Assembly: GCA_035274225.1 (NCBI GenBank)
Contig: DATEOK010000480.1
Span: 1 to 7,412 of the forward strand
Length of the DNA: 7,412 bases
DNA from: Dongia_A sp035274225
GTDB taxonomy: Bacteria > Pseudomonadota > Alphaproteobacteria > Dongiales > Dongiaceae
Reading direction: 5' to 3'
Under the pieces are notes generated by a model. That model made no database searches and was not told the origin of the DNA. It worked only from the letters and a program-made list of their open reading frames with translations. The stretch's first letter is position 1. Every line of letters begins with the position of its first letter. Made by a program: the position numbers and the translations under genes. This document shows positions 1 to 5,900 of this stretch, piece by piece.

Positions 1-7
1 GTGCCGC

Positions 8-133
8 CCGCCAATTCATCGCGGCCGGCCACAACCTCCGACCGGTCGGGCCAGTGGCGCGCCGGCGGCGACCAGGGCCGATCCGCCATTTCATCGCGGT
101 TGCTGGCCCACAGCAAAGGCCAGTTGTGGCCGG
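8..133. repeat. Imperfect direct and inverted repeats
   Basis: CCGCCAATTCATCGCGG at 8-24 recurs at 83-99 with a single A-to-T change. Directly after the first copy, CCGGCCACAAC (25-35) is the exact reverse complement of GTTGTGGCCGG at 123-133. The two relations overlap, so the block may be a decayed duplicated palindromic element or a foldable leader. No function can be assigned from the sequence. Confidence 0.5.
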
Positions 134-176
134 GCCGATAGAGCACTATGACGGAACACATGAGCGGCGCGGAACC

Positions 177-207
177 TTGACGGGGACCTGCCCCGCGACC
201 ATTTTAA
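177..207 (+). promoter_or_regulatory. Candidate promoter for the zeta subunit gene
   Basis: TTGACG (177-182) matches a sigma-70 -35 box at five of six positions. It is followed by a T/A-rich stretch, ATTTTAAG (201-208), the only AT-rich run nearby, at a -10-like distance of about 17-19 bp. The spacer contains a perfect 5-bp inverted repeat, CGGGG-acctg-CCCCG (181-195), which could be an operator or chance in GC-rich DNA. The -10 match is poor, so the call is tentative. Confidence 0.3.
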
Positions 208-236
208 GCCGTACGTCCATCAAGGGGCTAGTACCT

Positions 237-569
237 ATGACCACGTTCGACGAGCGCGAGAGCAGCTTCGAAGCCAAGTTCAAGCACGACAAGGAGCTGA
301 TGTTCAAAGTGAATGCCCGGCGCAACAAGCTGCTGGGCCTGTGGGCCGCGAACCTGCTCGGCATCCACGGCGCCGACGCCGAGACCTACGCCAAGGAAGT
401 GGTCAAATCCGATTTCGTGACCCCCGGCGACCACGACGTGCTGCACAAGGTGCTAGGCGATTTCCAGGCCAAGAAGGTCGAGATGAGCGAGCACCGCCTG
501 CGCAAGCAGATGGACGACCTGATGAAGATCGCCACCGAGCAGGTCCAGCACGAAGTGAAAGGCGACTAG
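237..569 (+). CDS. ATP synthase F1 inhibitor subunit zeta (DUF1476 family)
   Basis: This 110-residue protein matches the alphaproteobacterial zeta family (DUF1476), whose members are about 105-110 residues. The family is known from Paracoccus denitrificans, where the N-terminal segment inserts into the F1 catalytic head and blocks ATP hydrolysis. Visible hallmarks are the N-terminal TTFDERE motif (residues 2-8), the FEAKF-H-E helix start (11-20), ARRNKLLGLWAA (27-38), AYAKEVV-like YAKEVV (51-56) and a C-terminal helix rich in charged residues. The protein is soluble, highly charged and predicted all-helical. The start at 237 gives the conserved N-terminus and has AAGGGG at 222-227, nine bases upstream; the in-frame ATG at 54 would add 61 unlike residues. 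Related genomes often carry this gene near pur genes, and purB is nearby here. Inhibition in this organism is inferred; potency varies among alphaproteobacteria. Confidence 0.92.
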   Translation: MTTFDERESSFEAKFKHDKELMFKVNARRNKLLGLWAANLLGIHGADAETYAKEVVKSDFVTPGDHDVLHKVLGDFQAKKVEMSEHRLRKQMDDLMKIATEQVQHEVKGD

Positions 570-594
570 CCGCGCTTCGACCCTCACGCTCTAT

Positions 595-708
595 CTGTCA
601 TCCCGGGCAAGCGTAGCGCGACCCGGGACCCATGCGTCCCATCGGCGCTGCGGCAAGGCCCCATGGGTCCCGGCTCTGCGCCGCTTCGCGGCTTGGCCGG
701 GATGACAG
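595..708. repeat. Composite palindromic intergenic repeat, possible bidirectional terminator
   Basis: CTGTCATCCCGG (595-606) is the exact reverse complement of CCGGGATGACAG (697-708). Inside it, CCGGGACCCATG (623-634) pairs exactly with CATGGGTCCCGG (662-673). The segments between the paired blocks (607-622 and 674-696) do not match in length, and the right one carries its own small hairpin, GCCGC-TTC-GCGGC. The unit lies between the convergent ends of the zeta gene and the desaturase gene, where a structured transcript would stop or protect both mRNAs. From memory, dispersed palindromes bearing this CATCCCGGG type of end are abundant between genes in Bradyrhizobium and relatives. No long T-run follows the stem, so simple intrinsic termination is not assured. 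Confidence 0.75.
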
Positions 709-724
709 TAAGAGAGAGAGAACG

Positions 725-1642
725 CTACAGCGCCTTCCCTGCCCGCATCGTCTGCCAAATCTCGCCCAGCGCCGCGCGGTAGCCCGGCGCGGTCTTGCGC
801 AGCTTGTGGCGGACGAGCGTGTTGGTCTGCGGCAAGGCGTGGAACGGGATCGACGGCCAGGCGTGATGCTCGGCGTGGAACGGCATGTTCCAGGCAAGGA
901 AGCGCACCAGCCCGTTGGTGTAGGTGGTGCGTGTGTTCTCCAGCATGTCGGGGCTGCGCGGACAGGCCGAATGCTCGGCCAGCAGATAGAGCCGCAGCAT
1001 CGGCTGGGCCAGCATCACTGGGATGACCCAGTACCAGAGCAGCACGGTGCTGTGGGCGATCAATGATCCGACCAGCGCGGCGGCATAGATCGCGAGCATC
1101 CAGCGCGATTCCAGGATGACGCCGCGCCGCACCCGTTCAGTCGCGTAGAACGACTCCTGCAATCTCCCCCAGGCCCGGACCACCAGGCCTTTGAACGCCC
1201 ACCACCACTCCGGAAAACCCGTGACGTGCCACAGCAACTGCCCGACCGTGGCCGGCTTGTTGGTCGCCAGCTCCGGATCGTCCGCTTCCTGGGTGAAGCG
1301 ATGATGCGCGAAATGGAAGGCGCGGAAATATTCGCGCGGCAGCACGACCAGCACGCCGGCGATGAAGGCGACCACGTCGTTGAGGAGGCGGCTGTGGAAC
1401 GCGGTCCGATGGATGGTCTCGTGCAACGGCGCGAACAGGAAGATCAACGCGGTGCCATGCACGAACATCGCCGGCCAGATCCAAAGGGTACCGGCGCTCA
1501 GATAGATCAGCGCGCCGGTCGCGGCCAGCAGCGCGACATGCCCGGCGAGATGCACGAGGCCTGCGGCGTCGCTGCGCACGCTGAGGCGCTTCAGCTCCGC
1601 CTTACCGATCAACTCCACCGCGTTGTGAGCCCAGTCATTCAT
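725..1642 (-). CDS. Membrane fatty acid desaturase / hydroxylase family protein
   Basis: This 305-residue integral membrane protein carries the three histidine clusters of the diiron fatty acid desaturase superfamily: HETIH at residues 74-78, HFAHH at 110-114 and HAEHH at 256-260. An extra EH at 223-224 is of the kind that often completes the metal site. Hydrophobic segments lie at about 33-50, 54-72, 88-101, 182-196 and 199-218, which places the histidines on the cytoplasmic face. The family uses O2 and electrons from a ferredoxin or similar donor to desaturate, hydroxylate or ketolate lipids, carotenoids or other hydrophobic substrates; the substrate cannot be read from the sequence. The N-terminal ATG overlaps the stop of the upstream acetyltransferase (ATGA, 1639-1642), so translation is probably coupled. 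It is the last gene of the purB-led cluster and faces the zeta gene across the palindromic repeat. Fatty acid, carotenoid or rhizopine-type (MocD-like) oxygenation are all possible. Confidence 0.85.
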   Translation of the reverse strand: MNDWAHNAVELIGKAELKRLSVRSDAAGLVHLAGHVALLAATGALIYLSAGTLWIWPAMFVHGTALIFLFAPLHETIHRTAFHSRLLNDVVAFIAGVLVVLPREYFRAFHFAHHRFTQEADDPELATNKPATVGQLLWHVTGFPEWWWAFKGLVVRAWGRLQESFYATERVRRGVILESRWMLAIYAAALVGSLIAHSTVLLWYWVIPVMLAQPMLRLYLLAEHSACPRSPDMLENTRTTYTNGLVRFLAWNMPFHAEHHAWPSIPFHALPQTNTLVRHKLRKTAPGYRAALGEIWQTMRAGKAL

Positions 1643-2505
1643 GATGCAATCGGCAGTCGCCAGGTCTCGATCTCTTCGGTGGGGGCGAACCCCATGTGCA
1701 GGTAGAAACCGTGGGCGCGCTCGTTCTGTTTGACCACCGTGAGGTGAAGTGGTCCAGGCCCCAGCATGCGCCGTACTTCGTCGAGCGCCAAGCGGCCGAG
1801 GCCCCTGCCCTTCTTCTCCGGTGCGCAGCAGACGAGGTGCAGGTAGCGCTTCGCCAGCTTACAGCGGATCATCGCCTGCGCTTCGCCTTCGGTGTCCAGC
1901 AGCAGCTTGGTGCCGTCGGCCGTCGTGCGCATCGAGGCCAGCGCCTCCGCCTCGGGCGGCACATACACGCCCGGCATCGGTCCCATGCCGCGGTTCAGCA
2001 GAGAAACGTAGGCGGCCTCGTGCTCCGGCGTGACCAGCACCCAGCGCCAGCCGGCGAGCAACGGGCGATCCGGACCCCAGGCACAGTTGGCATGCGTCAT
2101 CTCGAAATCGACAAACTGCGGATGAACGCCTTCGCTTGCCAGCAGGTCGCGCACCTGCGACCAGTGACCGCTCAGCGGAATGTCGACCGCCGGAATGCCG
2201 AGATGGCGTGCCACGCGGCGCAGGCGATCGAGCAGAACCGGAAAGACCGGCGCTTCGATCCGGTCGACTTCTGCGCCGATCCATTCGAACGGCTTCGCTC
2301 CGTCCGCGATGGAAAGGCGATCGAGGATGGCTCCGACCATCCCGTGGTCGCGCACGTCGACGATGCTGCGCGCGTCGGTCGTGTAGATGCCAAGGAAGCG
2401 CTCGAGATCGACATGCTCGACCGGATGCTTCCGGCCGTAGGCGAAAGCTTCCTCGATGGTGATCGCGCTACTGGCCGAAGACTCTGGCAAAGATCGTGTC
2501 CACAT
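1639..2505 (-). CDS. GNAT family N-acetyltransferase, probably tandem-domain
   Basis: The C-terminal half (about residues 190-285) is a recognisable GNAT acetyltransferase. Strand LHLVCCAP (222-229) leads into the acetyl-CoA pyrophosphate loop KGRGLG (232-237), helix ALDEVRRML, strand LHLTVVKQNE and the motif-B segment HGFYLHMGF (265-273). The N-terminal half (about 30-160) has similar spacing, with LDRLRRVARHLGIP (92-105) and a later strand FVDFEMTH (131-138). It lacks the clear CoA loop, so it may be a degenerate second GNAT fold, as in some tandem-GNAT enzymes. The protein is presumably cytoplasmic; the acceptor substrate is unknown. The first ATG (2503-2505) lies inside the 3' end of purB, giving a 38-nt overlap and no clear Shine-Dalgarno. 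TTG at 2488-2490 is an alternative start. The stop overlaps the desaturase start by 4 nt. Mycothiol synthase-like architecture is possible, but mycothiol is not expected in this group. Confidence 0.82.
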   Translation of the reverse strand: MWTRSLPESSASSAITIEEAFAYGRKHPVEHVDLERFLGIYTTDARSIVDVRDHGMVGAILDRLSIADGAKPFEWIGAEVDRIEAPVFPVLLDRLRRVARHLGIPAVDIPLSGHWSQVRDLLASEGVHPQFVDFEMTHANCAWGPDRPLLAGWRWVLVTPEHEAAYVSLLNRGMGPMPGVYVPPEAEALASMRTTADGTKLLLDTEGEAQAMIRCKLAKRYLHLVCCAPEKKGRGLGRLALDEVRRMLGPGPLHLTVVKQNERAHGFYLHMGFAPTEEIETWRLPIAS

Positions 2506-3763
2506 GCTTGGTATGATAGCCGAGATCGAAGCACTCCTCGATCTGCGCCGGCTTCAACTTCGCGGTCACCTCGGGGTCGGACTTGAGCTCGGTCAGGAAG
2601 TCCTTGCCTTCGAGCCAGACCTTCATCGCGTTGCGCTGGACCAGCTTGTAGGAATCCTCGCGGCTGACGCCCGCTTGCGTCAGCGCCAGCAGCACGCGCT
2701 GGGAATGGACCAGGCCGCCATAGGTCTCGAGGTTCTTGGCCATCGCCTCGGGATAGACGATCAGCTTCTCGACCACGCCGGCGAGGCGCGAGAGCGCAAA
2801 GTCGAGCGCGATGGTGGCGTCGGGCCCGAACACGCGCTCGACCGCCGAATGCGAGATGTCGCGTTCGTGCCACAGCGCAACGTTCTCCAGCGCCGGCGTA
2901 ACCGCGGCGCGCACGATGCGCGCGAGGCCGGTCAGGTTCTCGGTCAGCACGGGATTGCGCTTGTGCGGCATCGCCGAGGAGCCCTTCTGGCCAGGCGAGA
3001 AATATTCCTCCGCCTCGCGCATCTCGGAGCGCTGCAGGTGGCGGATCTCGATGGCGAGGTTCTCGATCGACGAGGCGATCACGCCGAGAGTCGCGAAGAA
3101 CATGGCGTGGCGGTCGCGCGGGATCACCTGGGTGGAGACCGGCTCGATCTTGAGGCCAAGCTTGGCGGCGACGTGCGCCTCGACCTTGGGGTCGATGTTG
3201 GCGAAGGTGCCGACCGCGCCGGAGATGGCGCAGGTCGCGATCTCGTCGCGCGCCGCGACCAAGCGCTTTCTGGCGCGGTCGAAGGCGGCGTAGTGGCCGG
3301 CGAGCTTGAGCCCGAACGTCGTCGGCTCGGCGTGGATGGCGTGGCTGCGGCCGATGGTCGGCGTCATCTTGTGCTCGAGCGCACGCTTCTTGAGCGCGGC
3401 GAGCAGCGCGTCGAGGTCCCTGAGCAGGATGTCCGAAGCCTGCTTCATCTGCACCGCGAGGCAGGTGTCGAGCACGTCGGACGAGGTCATGCCCTGGTGC
3501 ACGAAGCGCGCCGCGGGGCCGACGTGCTCGGCGAGGTTGGTGAGGAACGCGATGACGTCGTGCTTGGTCTCGCGCTCGATCTCGTCGATGCGCGCGATCT
3601 CCCACTTGCCCTTGGCCCAGACTTCCTTGGCCGCCTCCTTCGGGACCACGCCCAGCTCCGCCAGCGCGTCGCAGGCATGGGCCTCGATCTCGAACCAGAT
3701 GCGGAACCGGTTCTCCGGCTCCCAGATCCTGGTCATTTCGGGGCGGGAATAACGCGGAATCAT
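2468..3763 (-). CDS. purB: Adenylosuccinate lyase
   Basis: PurB cleaves fumarate from SAICAR in inosine-monophosphate synthesis and from adenylosuccinate in AMP synthesis; it is a cytoplasmic homotetramer of the fumarase/aspartase superfamily. The 431-residue protein is full length for the short bacterial type. It shows RY at residues 4-5, KHDV with H68, VHQGMTSSD (88-96) with H89, GRSHAIHAEP with H141, and the superfamily signature GSSAMPHKRNP (261-271) with the mobile-loop serines at 262-263 and K268, followed by E275. From memory these positions equal the catalytic residues of the Bacillus subtilis enzyme. The start has GAGGA (3773-3777) nine bases upstream and gives the family N-terminus MIPRYS. 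It is the first gene of a minus-strand cluster, with the acetyltransferase starting inside its 3' end. It diverges from the oxidoreductase gene across 119 bp containing a TTGACA element. Confidence 0.97.
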   Translation of the reverse strand: MIPRYSRPEMTRIWEPENRFRIWFEIEAHACDALAELGVVPKEAAKEVWAKGKWEIARIDEIERETKHDVIAFLTNLAEHVGPAARFVHQGMTSSDVLDTCLAVQMKQASDILLRDLDALLAALKKRALEHKMTPTIGRSHAIHAEPTTFGLKLAGHYAAFDRARKRLVAARDEIATCAISGAVGTFANIDPKVEAHVAAKLGLKIEPVSTQVIPRDRHAMFFATLGVIASSIENLAIEIRHLQRSEMREAEEYFSPGQKGSSAMPHKRNPVLTENLTGLARIVRAAVTPALENVALWHERDISHSAVERVFGPDATIALDFALSRLAGVVEKLIVYPEAMAKNLETYGGLVHSQRVLLALTQAGVSREDSYKLVQRNAMKVWLEGKDFLTELKSDPEVTAKLKPAQIEECFDLGYHTKHVDTIFARVFGQ

Positions 3764-3795
3764 CGGCGGCGGTCCTCAAGGCTGGTTGTCGGCGC

Positions 3796-3825
3796 TAAAC
3801 GAACCGGAGGGGGGTGGGTTGTCAA
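3796..3825 (-). promoter_or_regulatory. Candidate promoter for purB
   Basis: On the minus strand a perfect TTGACA (+ coordinates 3820-3825) is followed after 18 bp by CGTTTA (3796-3801). The downstream hexamer is a weak -10, as is common in alphaproteobacteria. It would place transcription initiation near 3789, about 25 nt before the purB start codon and just upstream of the GAGGA ribosome binding site. Confidence 0.42.
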
Positions 3826-3862
3826 TGGGAATCGTCGCGGCGCCGCGCTAGGCTGCCCACCC
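3812..3862. promoter_or_regulatory. Palindrome nested in an inverted repeat between divergent genes
   Basis: CGCGGCGCCGCG (3836-3847) is a perfect 12-bp palindrome. It lies between GGGTGGG (3812-3818) and its exact reverse complement CCCACCC (3856-3862). The arrangement sits in the divergent region between purB and the oxidoreductase gene and abuts the TTGACA element. It could be an operator or a leader hairpin for the plus-strand gene. In DNA this GC-rich a CG-only palindrome is not rare, so function is unproven. Confidence 0.35.
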
Positions 3863-3866
3863 GGAT

Positions 3867-3874
3867 AGAGGGAG
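3867..3874 (+). promoter_or_regulatory. Ribosome binding site that selects a TTG start
   Basis: AGAGGGAG ends eight bases before the TTG at 3883-3885. No comparable purine-rich site at a useful distance serves the earlier in-frame ATG at 3814. This, together with the family N-terminus beginning at residue KTLLVIAHT, places the start at the TTG. Confidence 0.7.
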
Positions 3875-3882
3875 CCAACATC

Positions 3883-4446
3883 TTGAAGACCTTGCTTGTC
3901 ATTGCGCACACGCGCCGCTCGTCCCTGACCGGGCAGGTTGCGGATACATTTTCGGAAGCCGCGCAGAAGAGCGGCCATACTTTCGAATTGGCAGACTTGG
4001 CGCGCGAACGGTTCAACCCGGTCTTGCGTGAAGAGGACGAGCCGGACTGGAACGATCCGGACAAGGTCTATTCGGCCGAGGTCCAGCGGGAGATGCAGCG
4101 CATCGAGCGCAACGAGGCGACCGTGATGGTCTTTCCGGTCTATTGGTGGTCGATGCCGGCGTTGCTCAAGGGCTGGATCGACCGGGTGTGGAACAACGGC
4201 TGGGCCTATGGCGCGCGCAAATTCCCGCAGAAGCGTGCCTGGATGATCGGGATCGCCGGCAACCACGCGCCGTCTTATGCCAAGCGCGGCTATGACTCGG
4301 CCATCGAGACACAGCTCAATGTCGGCATCCTGGATTATTGCGGGGTCGCGGAACGGCGCCTGGAACTGCTCTATGGATCAATCGAAGGCAGTGAATATCC
4401 GCCGCAGATCCTGGCACAGGCACGTACGCTGGGCAGCGAGTTCTAA
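3883..4446 (+). CDS. NAD(P)H oxidoreductase, flavodoxin-fold (quinone reductase-like)
   Basis: This 187-residue protein belongs to the flavodoxin-2/KefF-MdaB-type family, FMN- or FAD-binding cytoplasmic enzymes that pass two electrons from NAD(P)H to quinones or similar acceptors. It begins with strand KTLLVIAHTRRSSLT (residues 2-16), the flavin phosphate-binding end of the first strand. A second hallmark is VFPVYWWSMPALLKGWIDRV (83-102) followed by WAYG (107-110), the typical flavin and NAD(P)H contact region of the KefF-like branch. The length fits the family. The start is the TTG at 3883, supported by AGAGGGAG upstream; the ATG at 3814 would add 23 arginine-rich residues before the first strand. 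The gene is a single-gene transcription unit, divergent from purB and ended by the hairpin at 4452-4479. No potassium-efflux partner gene is present, so a KefF role is not supported. Substrate is unknown. Confidence 0.88.
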   Translation: MKTLLVIAHTRRSSLTGQVADTFSEAAQKSGHTFELADLARERFNPVLREEDEPDWNDPDKVYSAEVQREMQRIERNEATVMVFPVYWWSMPALLKGWIDRVWNNGWAYGARKFPQKRAWMIGIAGNHAPSYAKRGYDSAIETQLNVGILDYCGVAERRLELLYGSIEGSEYPPQILAQARTLGSEF

Positions 4447-4451
4447 GAAAA

Positions 4452-4479
4452 CGGGCGAGCGCGAGATCGCGCCCGCCCG
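4452..4479. terminator. Bidirectional hairpin terminator
   Basis: CGGGCG (4452-4457) pairs with CGCCCG (4474-4479). Inside it, GCGCG (4459-4463) pairs with CGCGC (4468-4472) around an AGAT tetraloop, with one A-C mismatch between the two stem blocks. Read on the minus strand the stem is followed by TTTTCTTAG, a good U-tract for the transporter operon. On the plus strand it is followed by only a short TTT. It fills the 41 bp between the convergent stop codons of the oxidoreductase and the transporter. Confidence 0.85.
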
Positions 4480-4487
4480 AGTTTGCC

Positions 4488-5900
4488 TTAGTACCCGCCC
4501 TTGCCGGCGGGCTTCACGATCAGCTTGGTCGCGACGACATGGACGATGCCGGTGATCAGCACGGTCGGCAGCGTCGCCGTGGTGTAGTCGTACGGGCTGT
4601 GGCTGACATAGGTCAGCGGGTTCAGCAGGTAGAGATAGGTCCCGCAGCCCACGACCATGGCGATGATCGCCGCCGGATTGAAGCCGCCCCAGAAGCGATA
4701 GGTGCTGCCGGGGCTATCCAGGAACATCGCCCGGACGTCGATCCGCTTGTTGCGCAGGAAGTAGTAGTCGAAGATCTGGATCCCGCACAAAGGCGCGAAG
4801 GCCATGCCGATGAAGGCCAGGAACGAGCCGAAGTTGGCGAAGAACAGCTCCGGGATGAACAATCCCACCAGCACCACCGGCGCGATGGTGGCGAGCAGCA
4901 GCACCGGCCAGGACAGCTTGTCGAACACCGGGAAATGCCGGAGGCCGATGGCCGAGGCATAGACGCCCGCGACCGCGGTGCCGAGATTGGCGGCGGCCAC
5001 GAAGATCAGCGCGATGATGCCGTAGGTCGGACCGCCGACCGAGCGCAGCCATTCCGCCGGGTCCGAGACCTGCAGCGCCAGGATGCCGGCGATCCCGATC
5101 AGCGACAGCACCGGCACGGGCGCGCCCATGCCGACCATGATCGGCAATGCTGCCGTTCGCCCGCGCGGGGCCATGCGCACCATGGCGCCGATATAGGGCC
5201 ACCAGGACAGCAGCGAGACCAGACCGATCTCCACGCCGGTGGTGTAGTCCCACAGCGGACTGCCCGAGGCATAGGCCGGCGTCGCCGCCTCGATGTCGGT
5301 CCAACGCTGGCTCAAGAGGATGTAGAGCATCCACAGGCCGACAAAGACATGCGCGACCAGGATCTTGGAGATCCGTTCGACGCCGCTCGACCCCTTCAGC
5401 AGGAAGATGAACACCAGTCCACAGGCGAGGAAGATCGTCGCCGGAACGATGACCGTGTGCTCACCCTCCGCAAGGACGCCGATCGCGATCAGGAGTTGCG
5501 TCGTCGATTTCGCGAAGAAGATCAGCAGCAGCGAGTTCCACCCGACGATGGAGAGCTGCTGCATGACCGACGGGATGATCCAGCCCTTGCTGCCGAAGGA
5601 CGGCTTGCTCGAGGCGATGGAATCGACGCCGAAGCGGATGCAGATCGGCACCGCCGCCAGGGCGACGATCAGCATGCCGATCATGCTGCCGGCGAACAAG
5701 GCGGCGAAGCCCTTGGTGAAGCCGAGGTAATAGCCGGTGTATTCGCCGATGATGTAGCACCAGGTCGCTGCGGCCGCCGTCACCAGCGATATGCCGAGCT
5801 GCCAGGGGCCCCAGGTGCGCTCGGCGCGCAGCAGCGGCCAGGCGTTCTTGTCGGCTTCCGTGATCGATTGGGACAGGGAACCGTGAGTCGCGTCGGTCAT
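4488..5900 (-). CDS. NCS1 family nucleobase:cation symporter-like permease
   Basis: This 470-residue inner-membrane protein has about twelve hydrophobic segments and the NCS1 (cytosine permease/Mhp1-like) pattern. The N-terminus GPWQLGISLVTAAA (31-44) forms the discontinuous first helix. GWNSLLLIFF (120-129) is the third-helix region, where an aromatic stacks on the substrate ring. SLLSWWPYIGAMVR (229-242) is the sixth-helix region, followed by the loop APRGRTA. FDYYFLRNKRIDV (377-389) is the typical post-helix-10 signature. Family members import cytosine, uracil, allantoin, hydantoins, thiamine or similar compounds with Na+ or H+; the exact substrate cannot be read here. The ATG at 5898-5900 overlaps the stop of the small membrane-protein gene as ATGA, with GGGATGG a few bases upstream. 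ATG codons further upstream (5909, 5966) fall inside that small gene and are less likely. It is the last gene of a minus-strand operon with an aldehyde dehydrogenase. Confidence 0.88.
   Translation of the reverse strand: MTDATHGSLSQSITEADKNAWPLLRAERTWGPWQLGISLVTAAAATWCYIIGEYTGYYLGFTKGFAALFAGSMIGMLIVALAAVPICIRFGVDSIASSKPSFGSKGWIIPSVMQQLSIVGWNSLLLIFFAKSTTQLLIAIGVLAEGEHTVIVPATIFLACGLVFIFLLKGSSGVERISKILVAHVFVGLWMLYILLSQRWTDIEAATPAYASGSPLWDYTTGVEIGLVSLLSWWPYIGAMVRMAPRGRTAALPIMVGMGAPVPVLSLIGIAGILALQVSDPAEWLRSVGGPTYGIIALIFVAAANLGTAVAGVYASAIGLRHFPVFDKLSWPVLLLATIAPVVLVGLFIPELFFANFGSFLAFIGMAFAPLCGIQIFDYYFLRNKRIDVRAMFLDSPGSTYRFWGGFNPAAIIAMVVGCGTYLYLLNPLTYVSHSPYDYTTATLPTVLITGIVHVVATKLIVKPAGKGGY

Larger units (their letters stand above)
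1..236. other. Intergenic or leader region with short repeats, no convincing gene
   Basis: I see no convincing coding region here. The reading frame of the downstream zeta gene stays open back to an ATG at 54, but that extension is arginine- and proline-rich, unlike any part of the zeta family. The stretch contains an imperfect 17-bp direct repeat (8-24 and 83-99, one mismatch) and an 11-bp perfect inverted repeat (25-35 against 123-133). In related genomes I would expect another purine gene or its regulatory region beyond the left edge; that is inference. Confidence 0.5.

Noticed and set aside
154..175. Two GAAC motifs resembling an alphaproteobacterial LexA box
   Set aside because: They are spaced 18 bp start to start, not the GAAC-N7-GAAC arrangement of the known operator.
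54..236. N-terminal extension of the zeta subunit from the ATG at 54
   Set aside because: The extra 61 residues are compositionally unlike the family, and a good ribosome binding site precedes the ATG at 237.
710..721. AG dinucleotide run as a microsatellite or phase-variation tract
   Set aside because: It has only about five repeat units and lies after the palindrome outside any start region, so slippage would have no evident effect.
2172..3779. Open frame of 535 codons on the minus strand overlapping purB and the acetyltransferase
   Set aside because: It is in the wrong frame for both real genes and its translation is Arg/Ala-rich and unstructured.
2456..3868. Long open frame of 470 codons on the plus strand opposite purB
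   Set aside because: It is antisense to a full-length purB with all catalytic residues, its translation is a low-complexity Arg/Asp/Leu-rich sequence, and it is a usual byproduct of GC-rich third positions.
3883..4446. KefF-type regulator of a potassium efflux system
   Set aside because: Only family-level motifs are shared, and no KefC-like antiporter gene is adjacent within the window.
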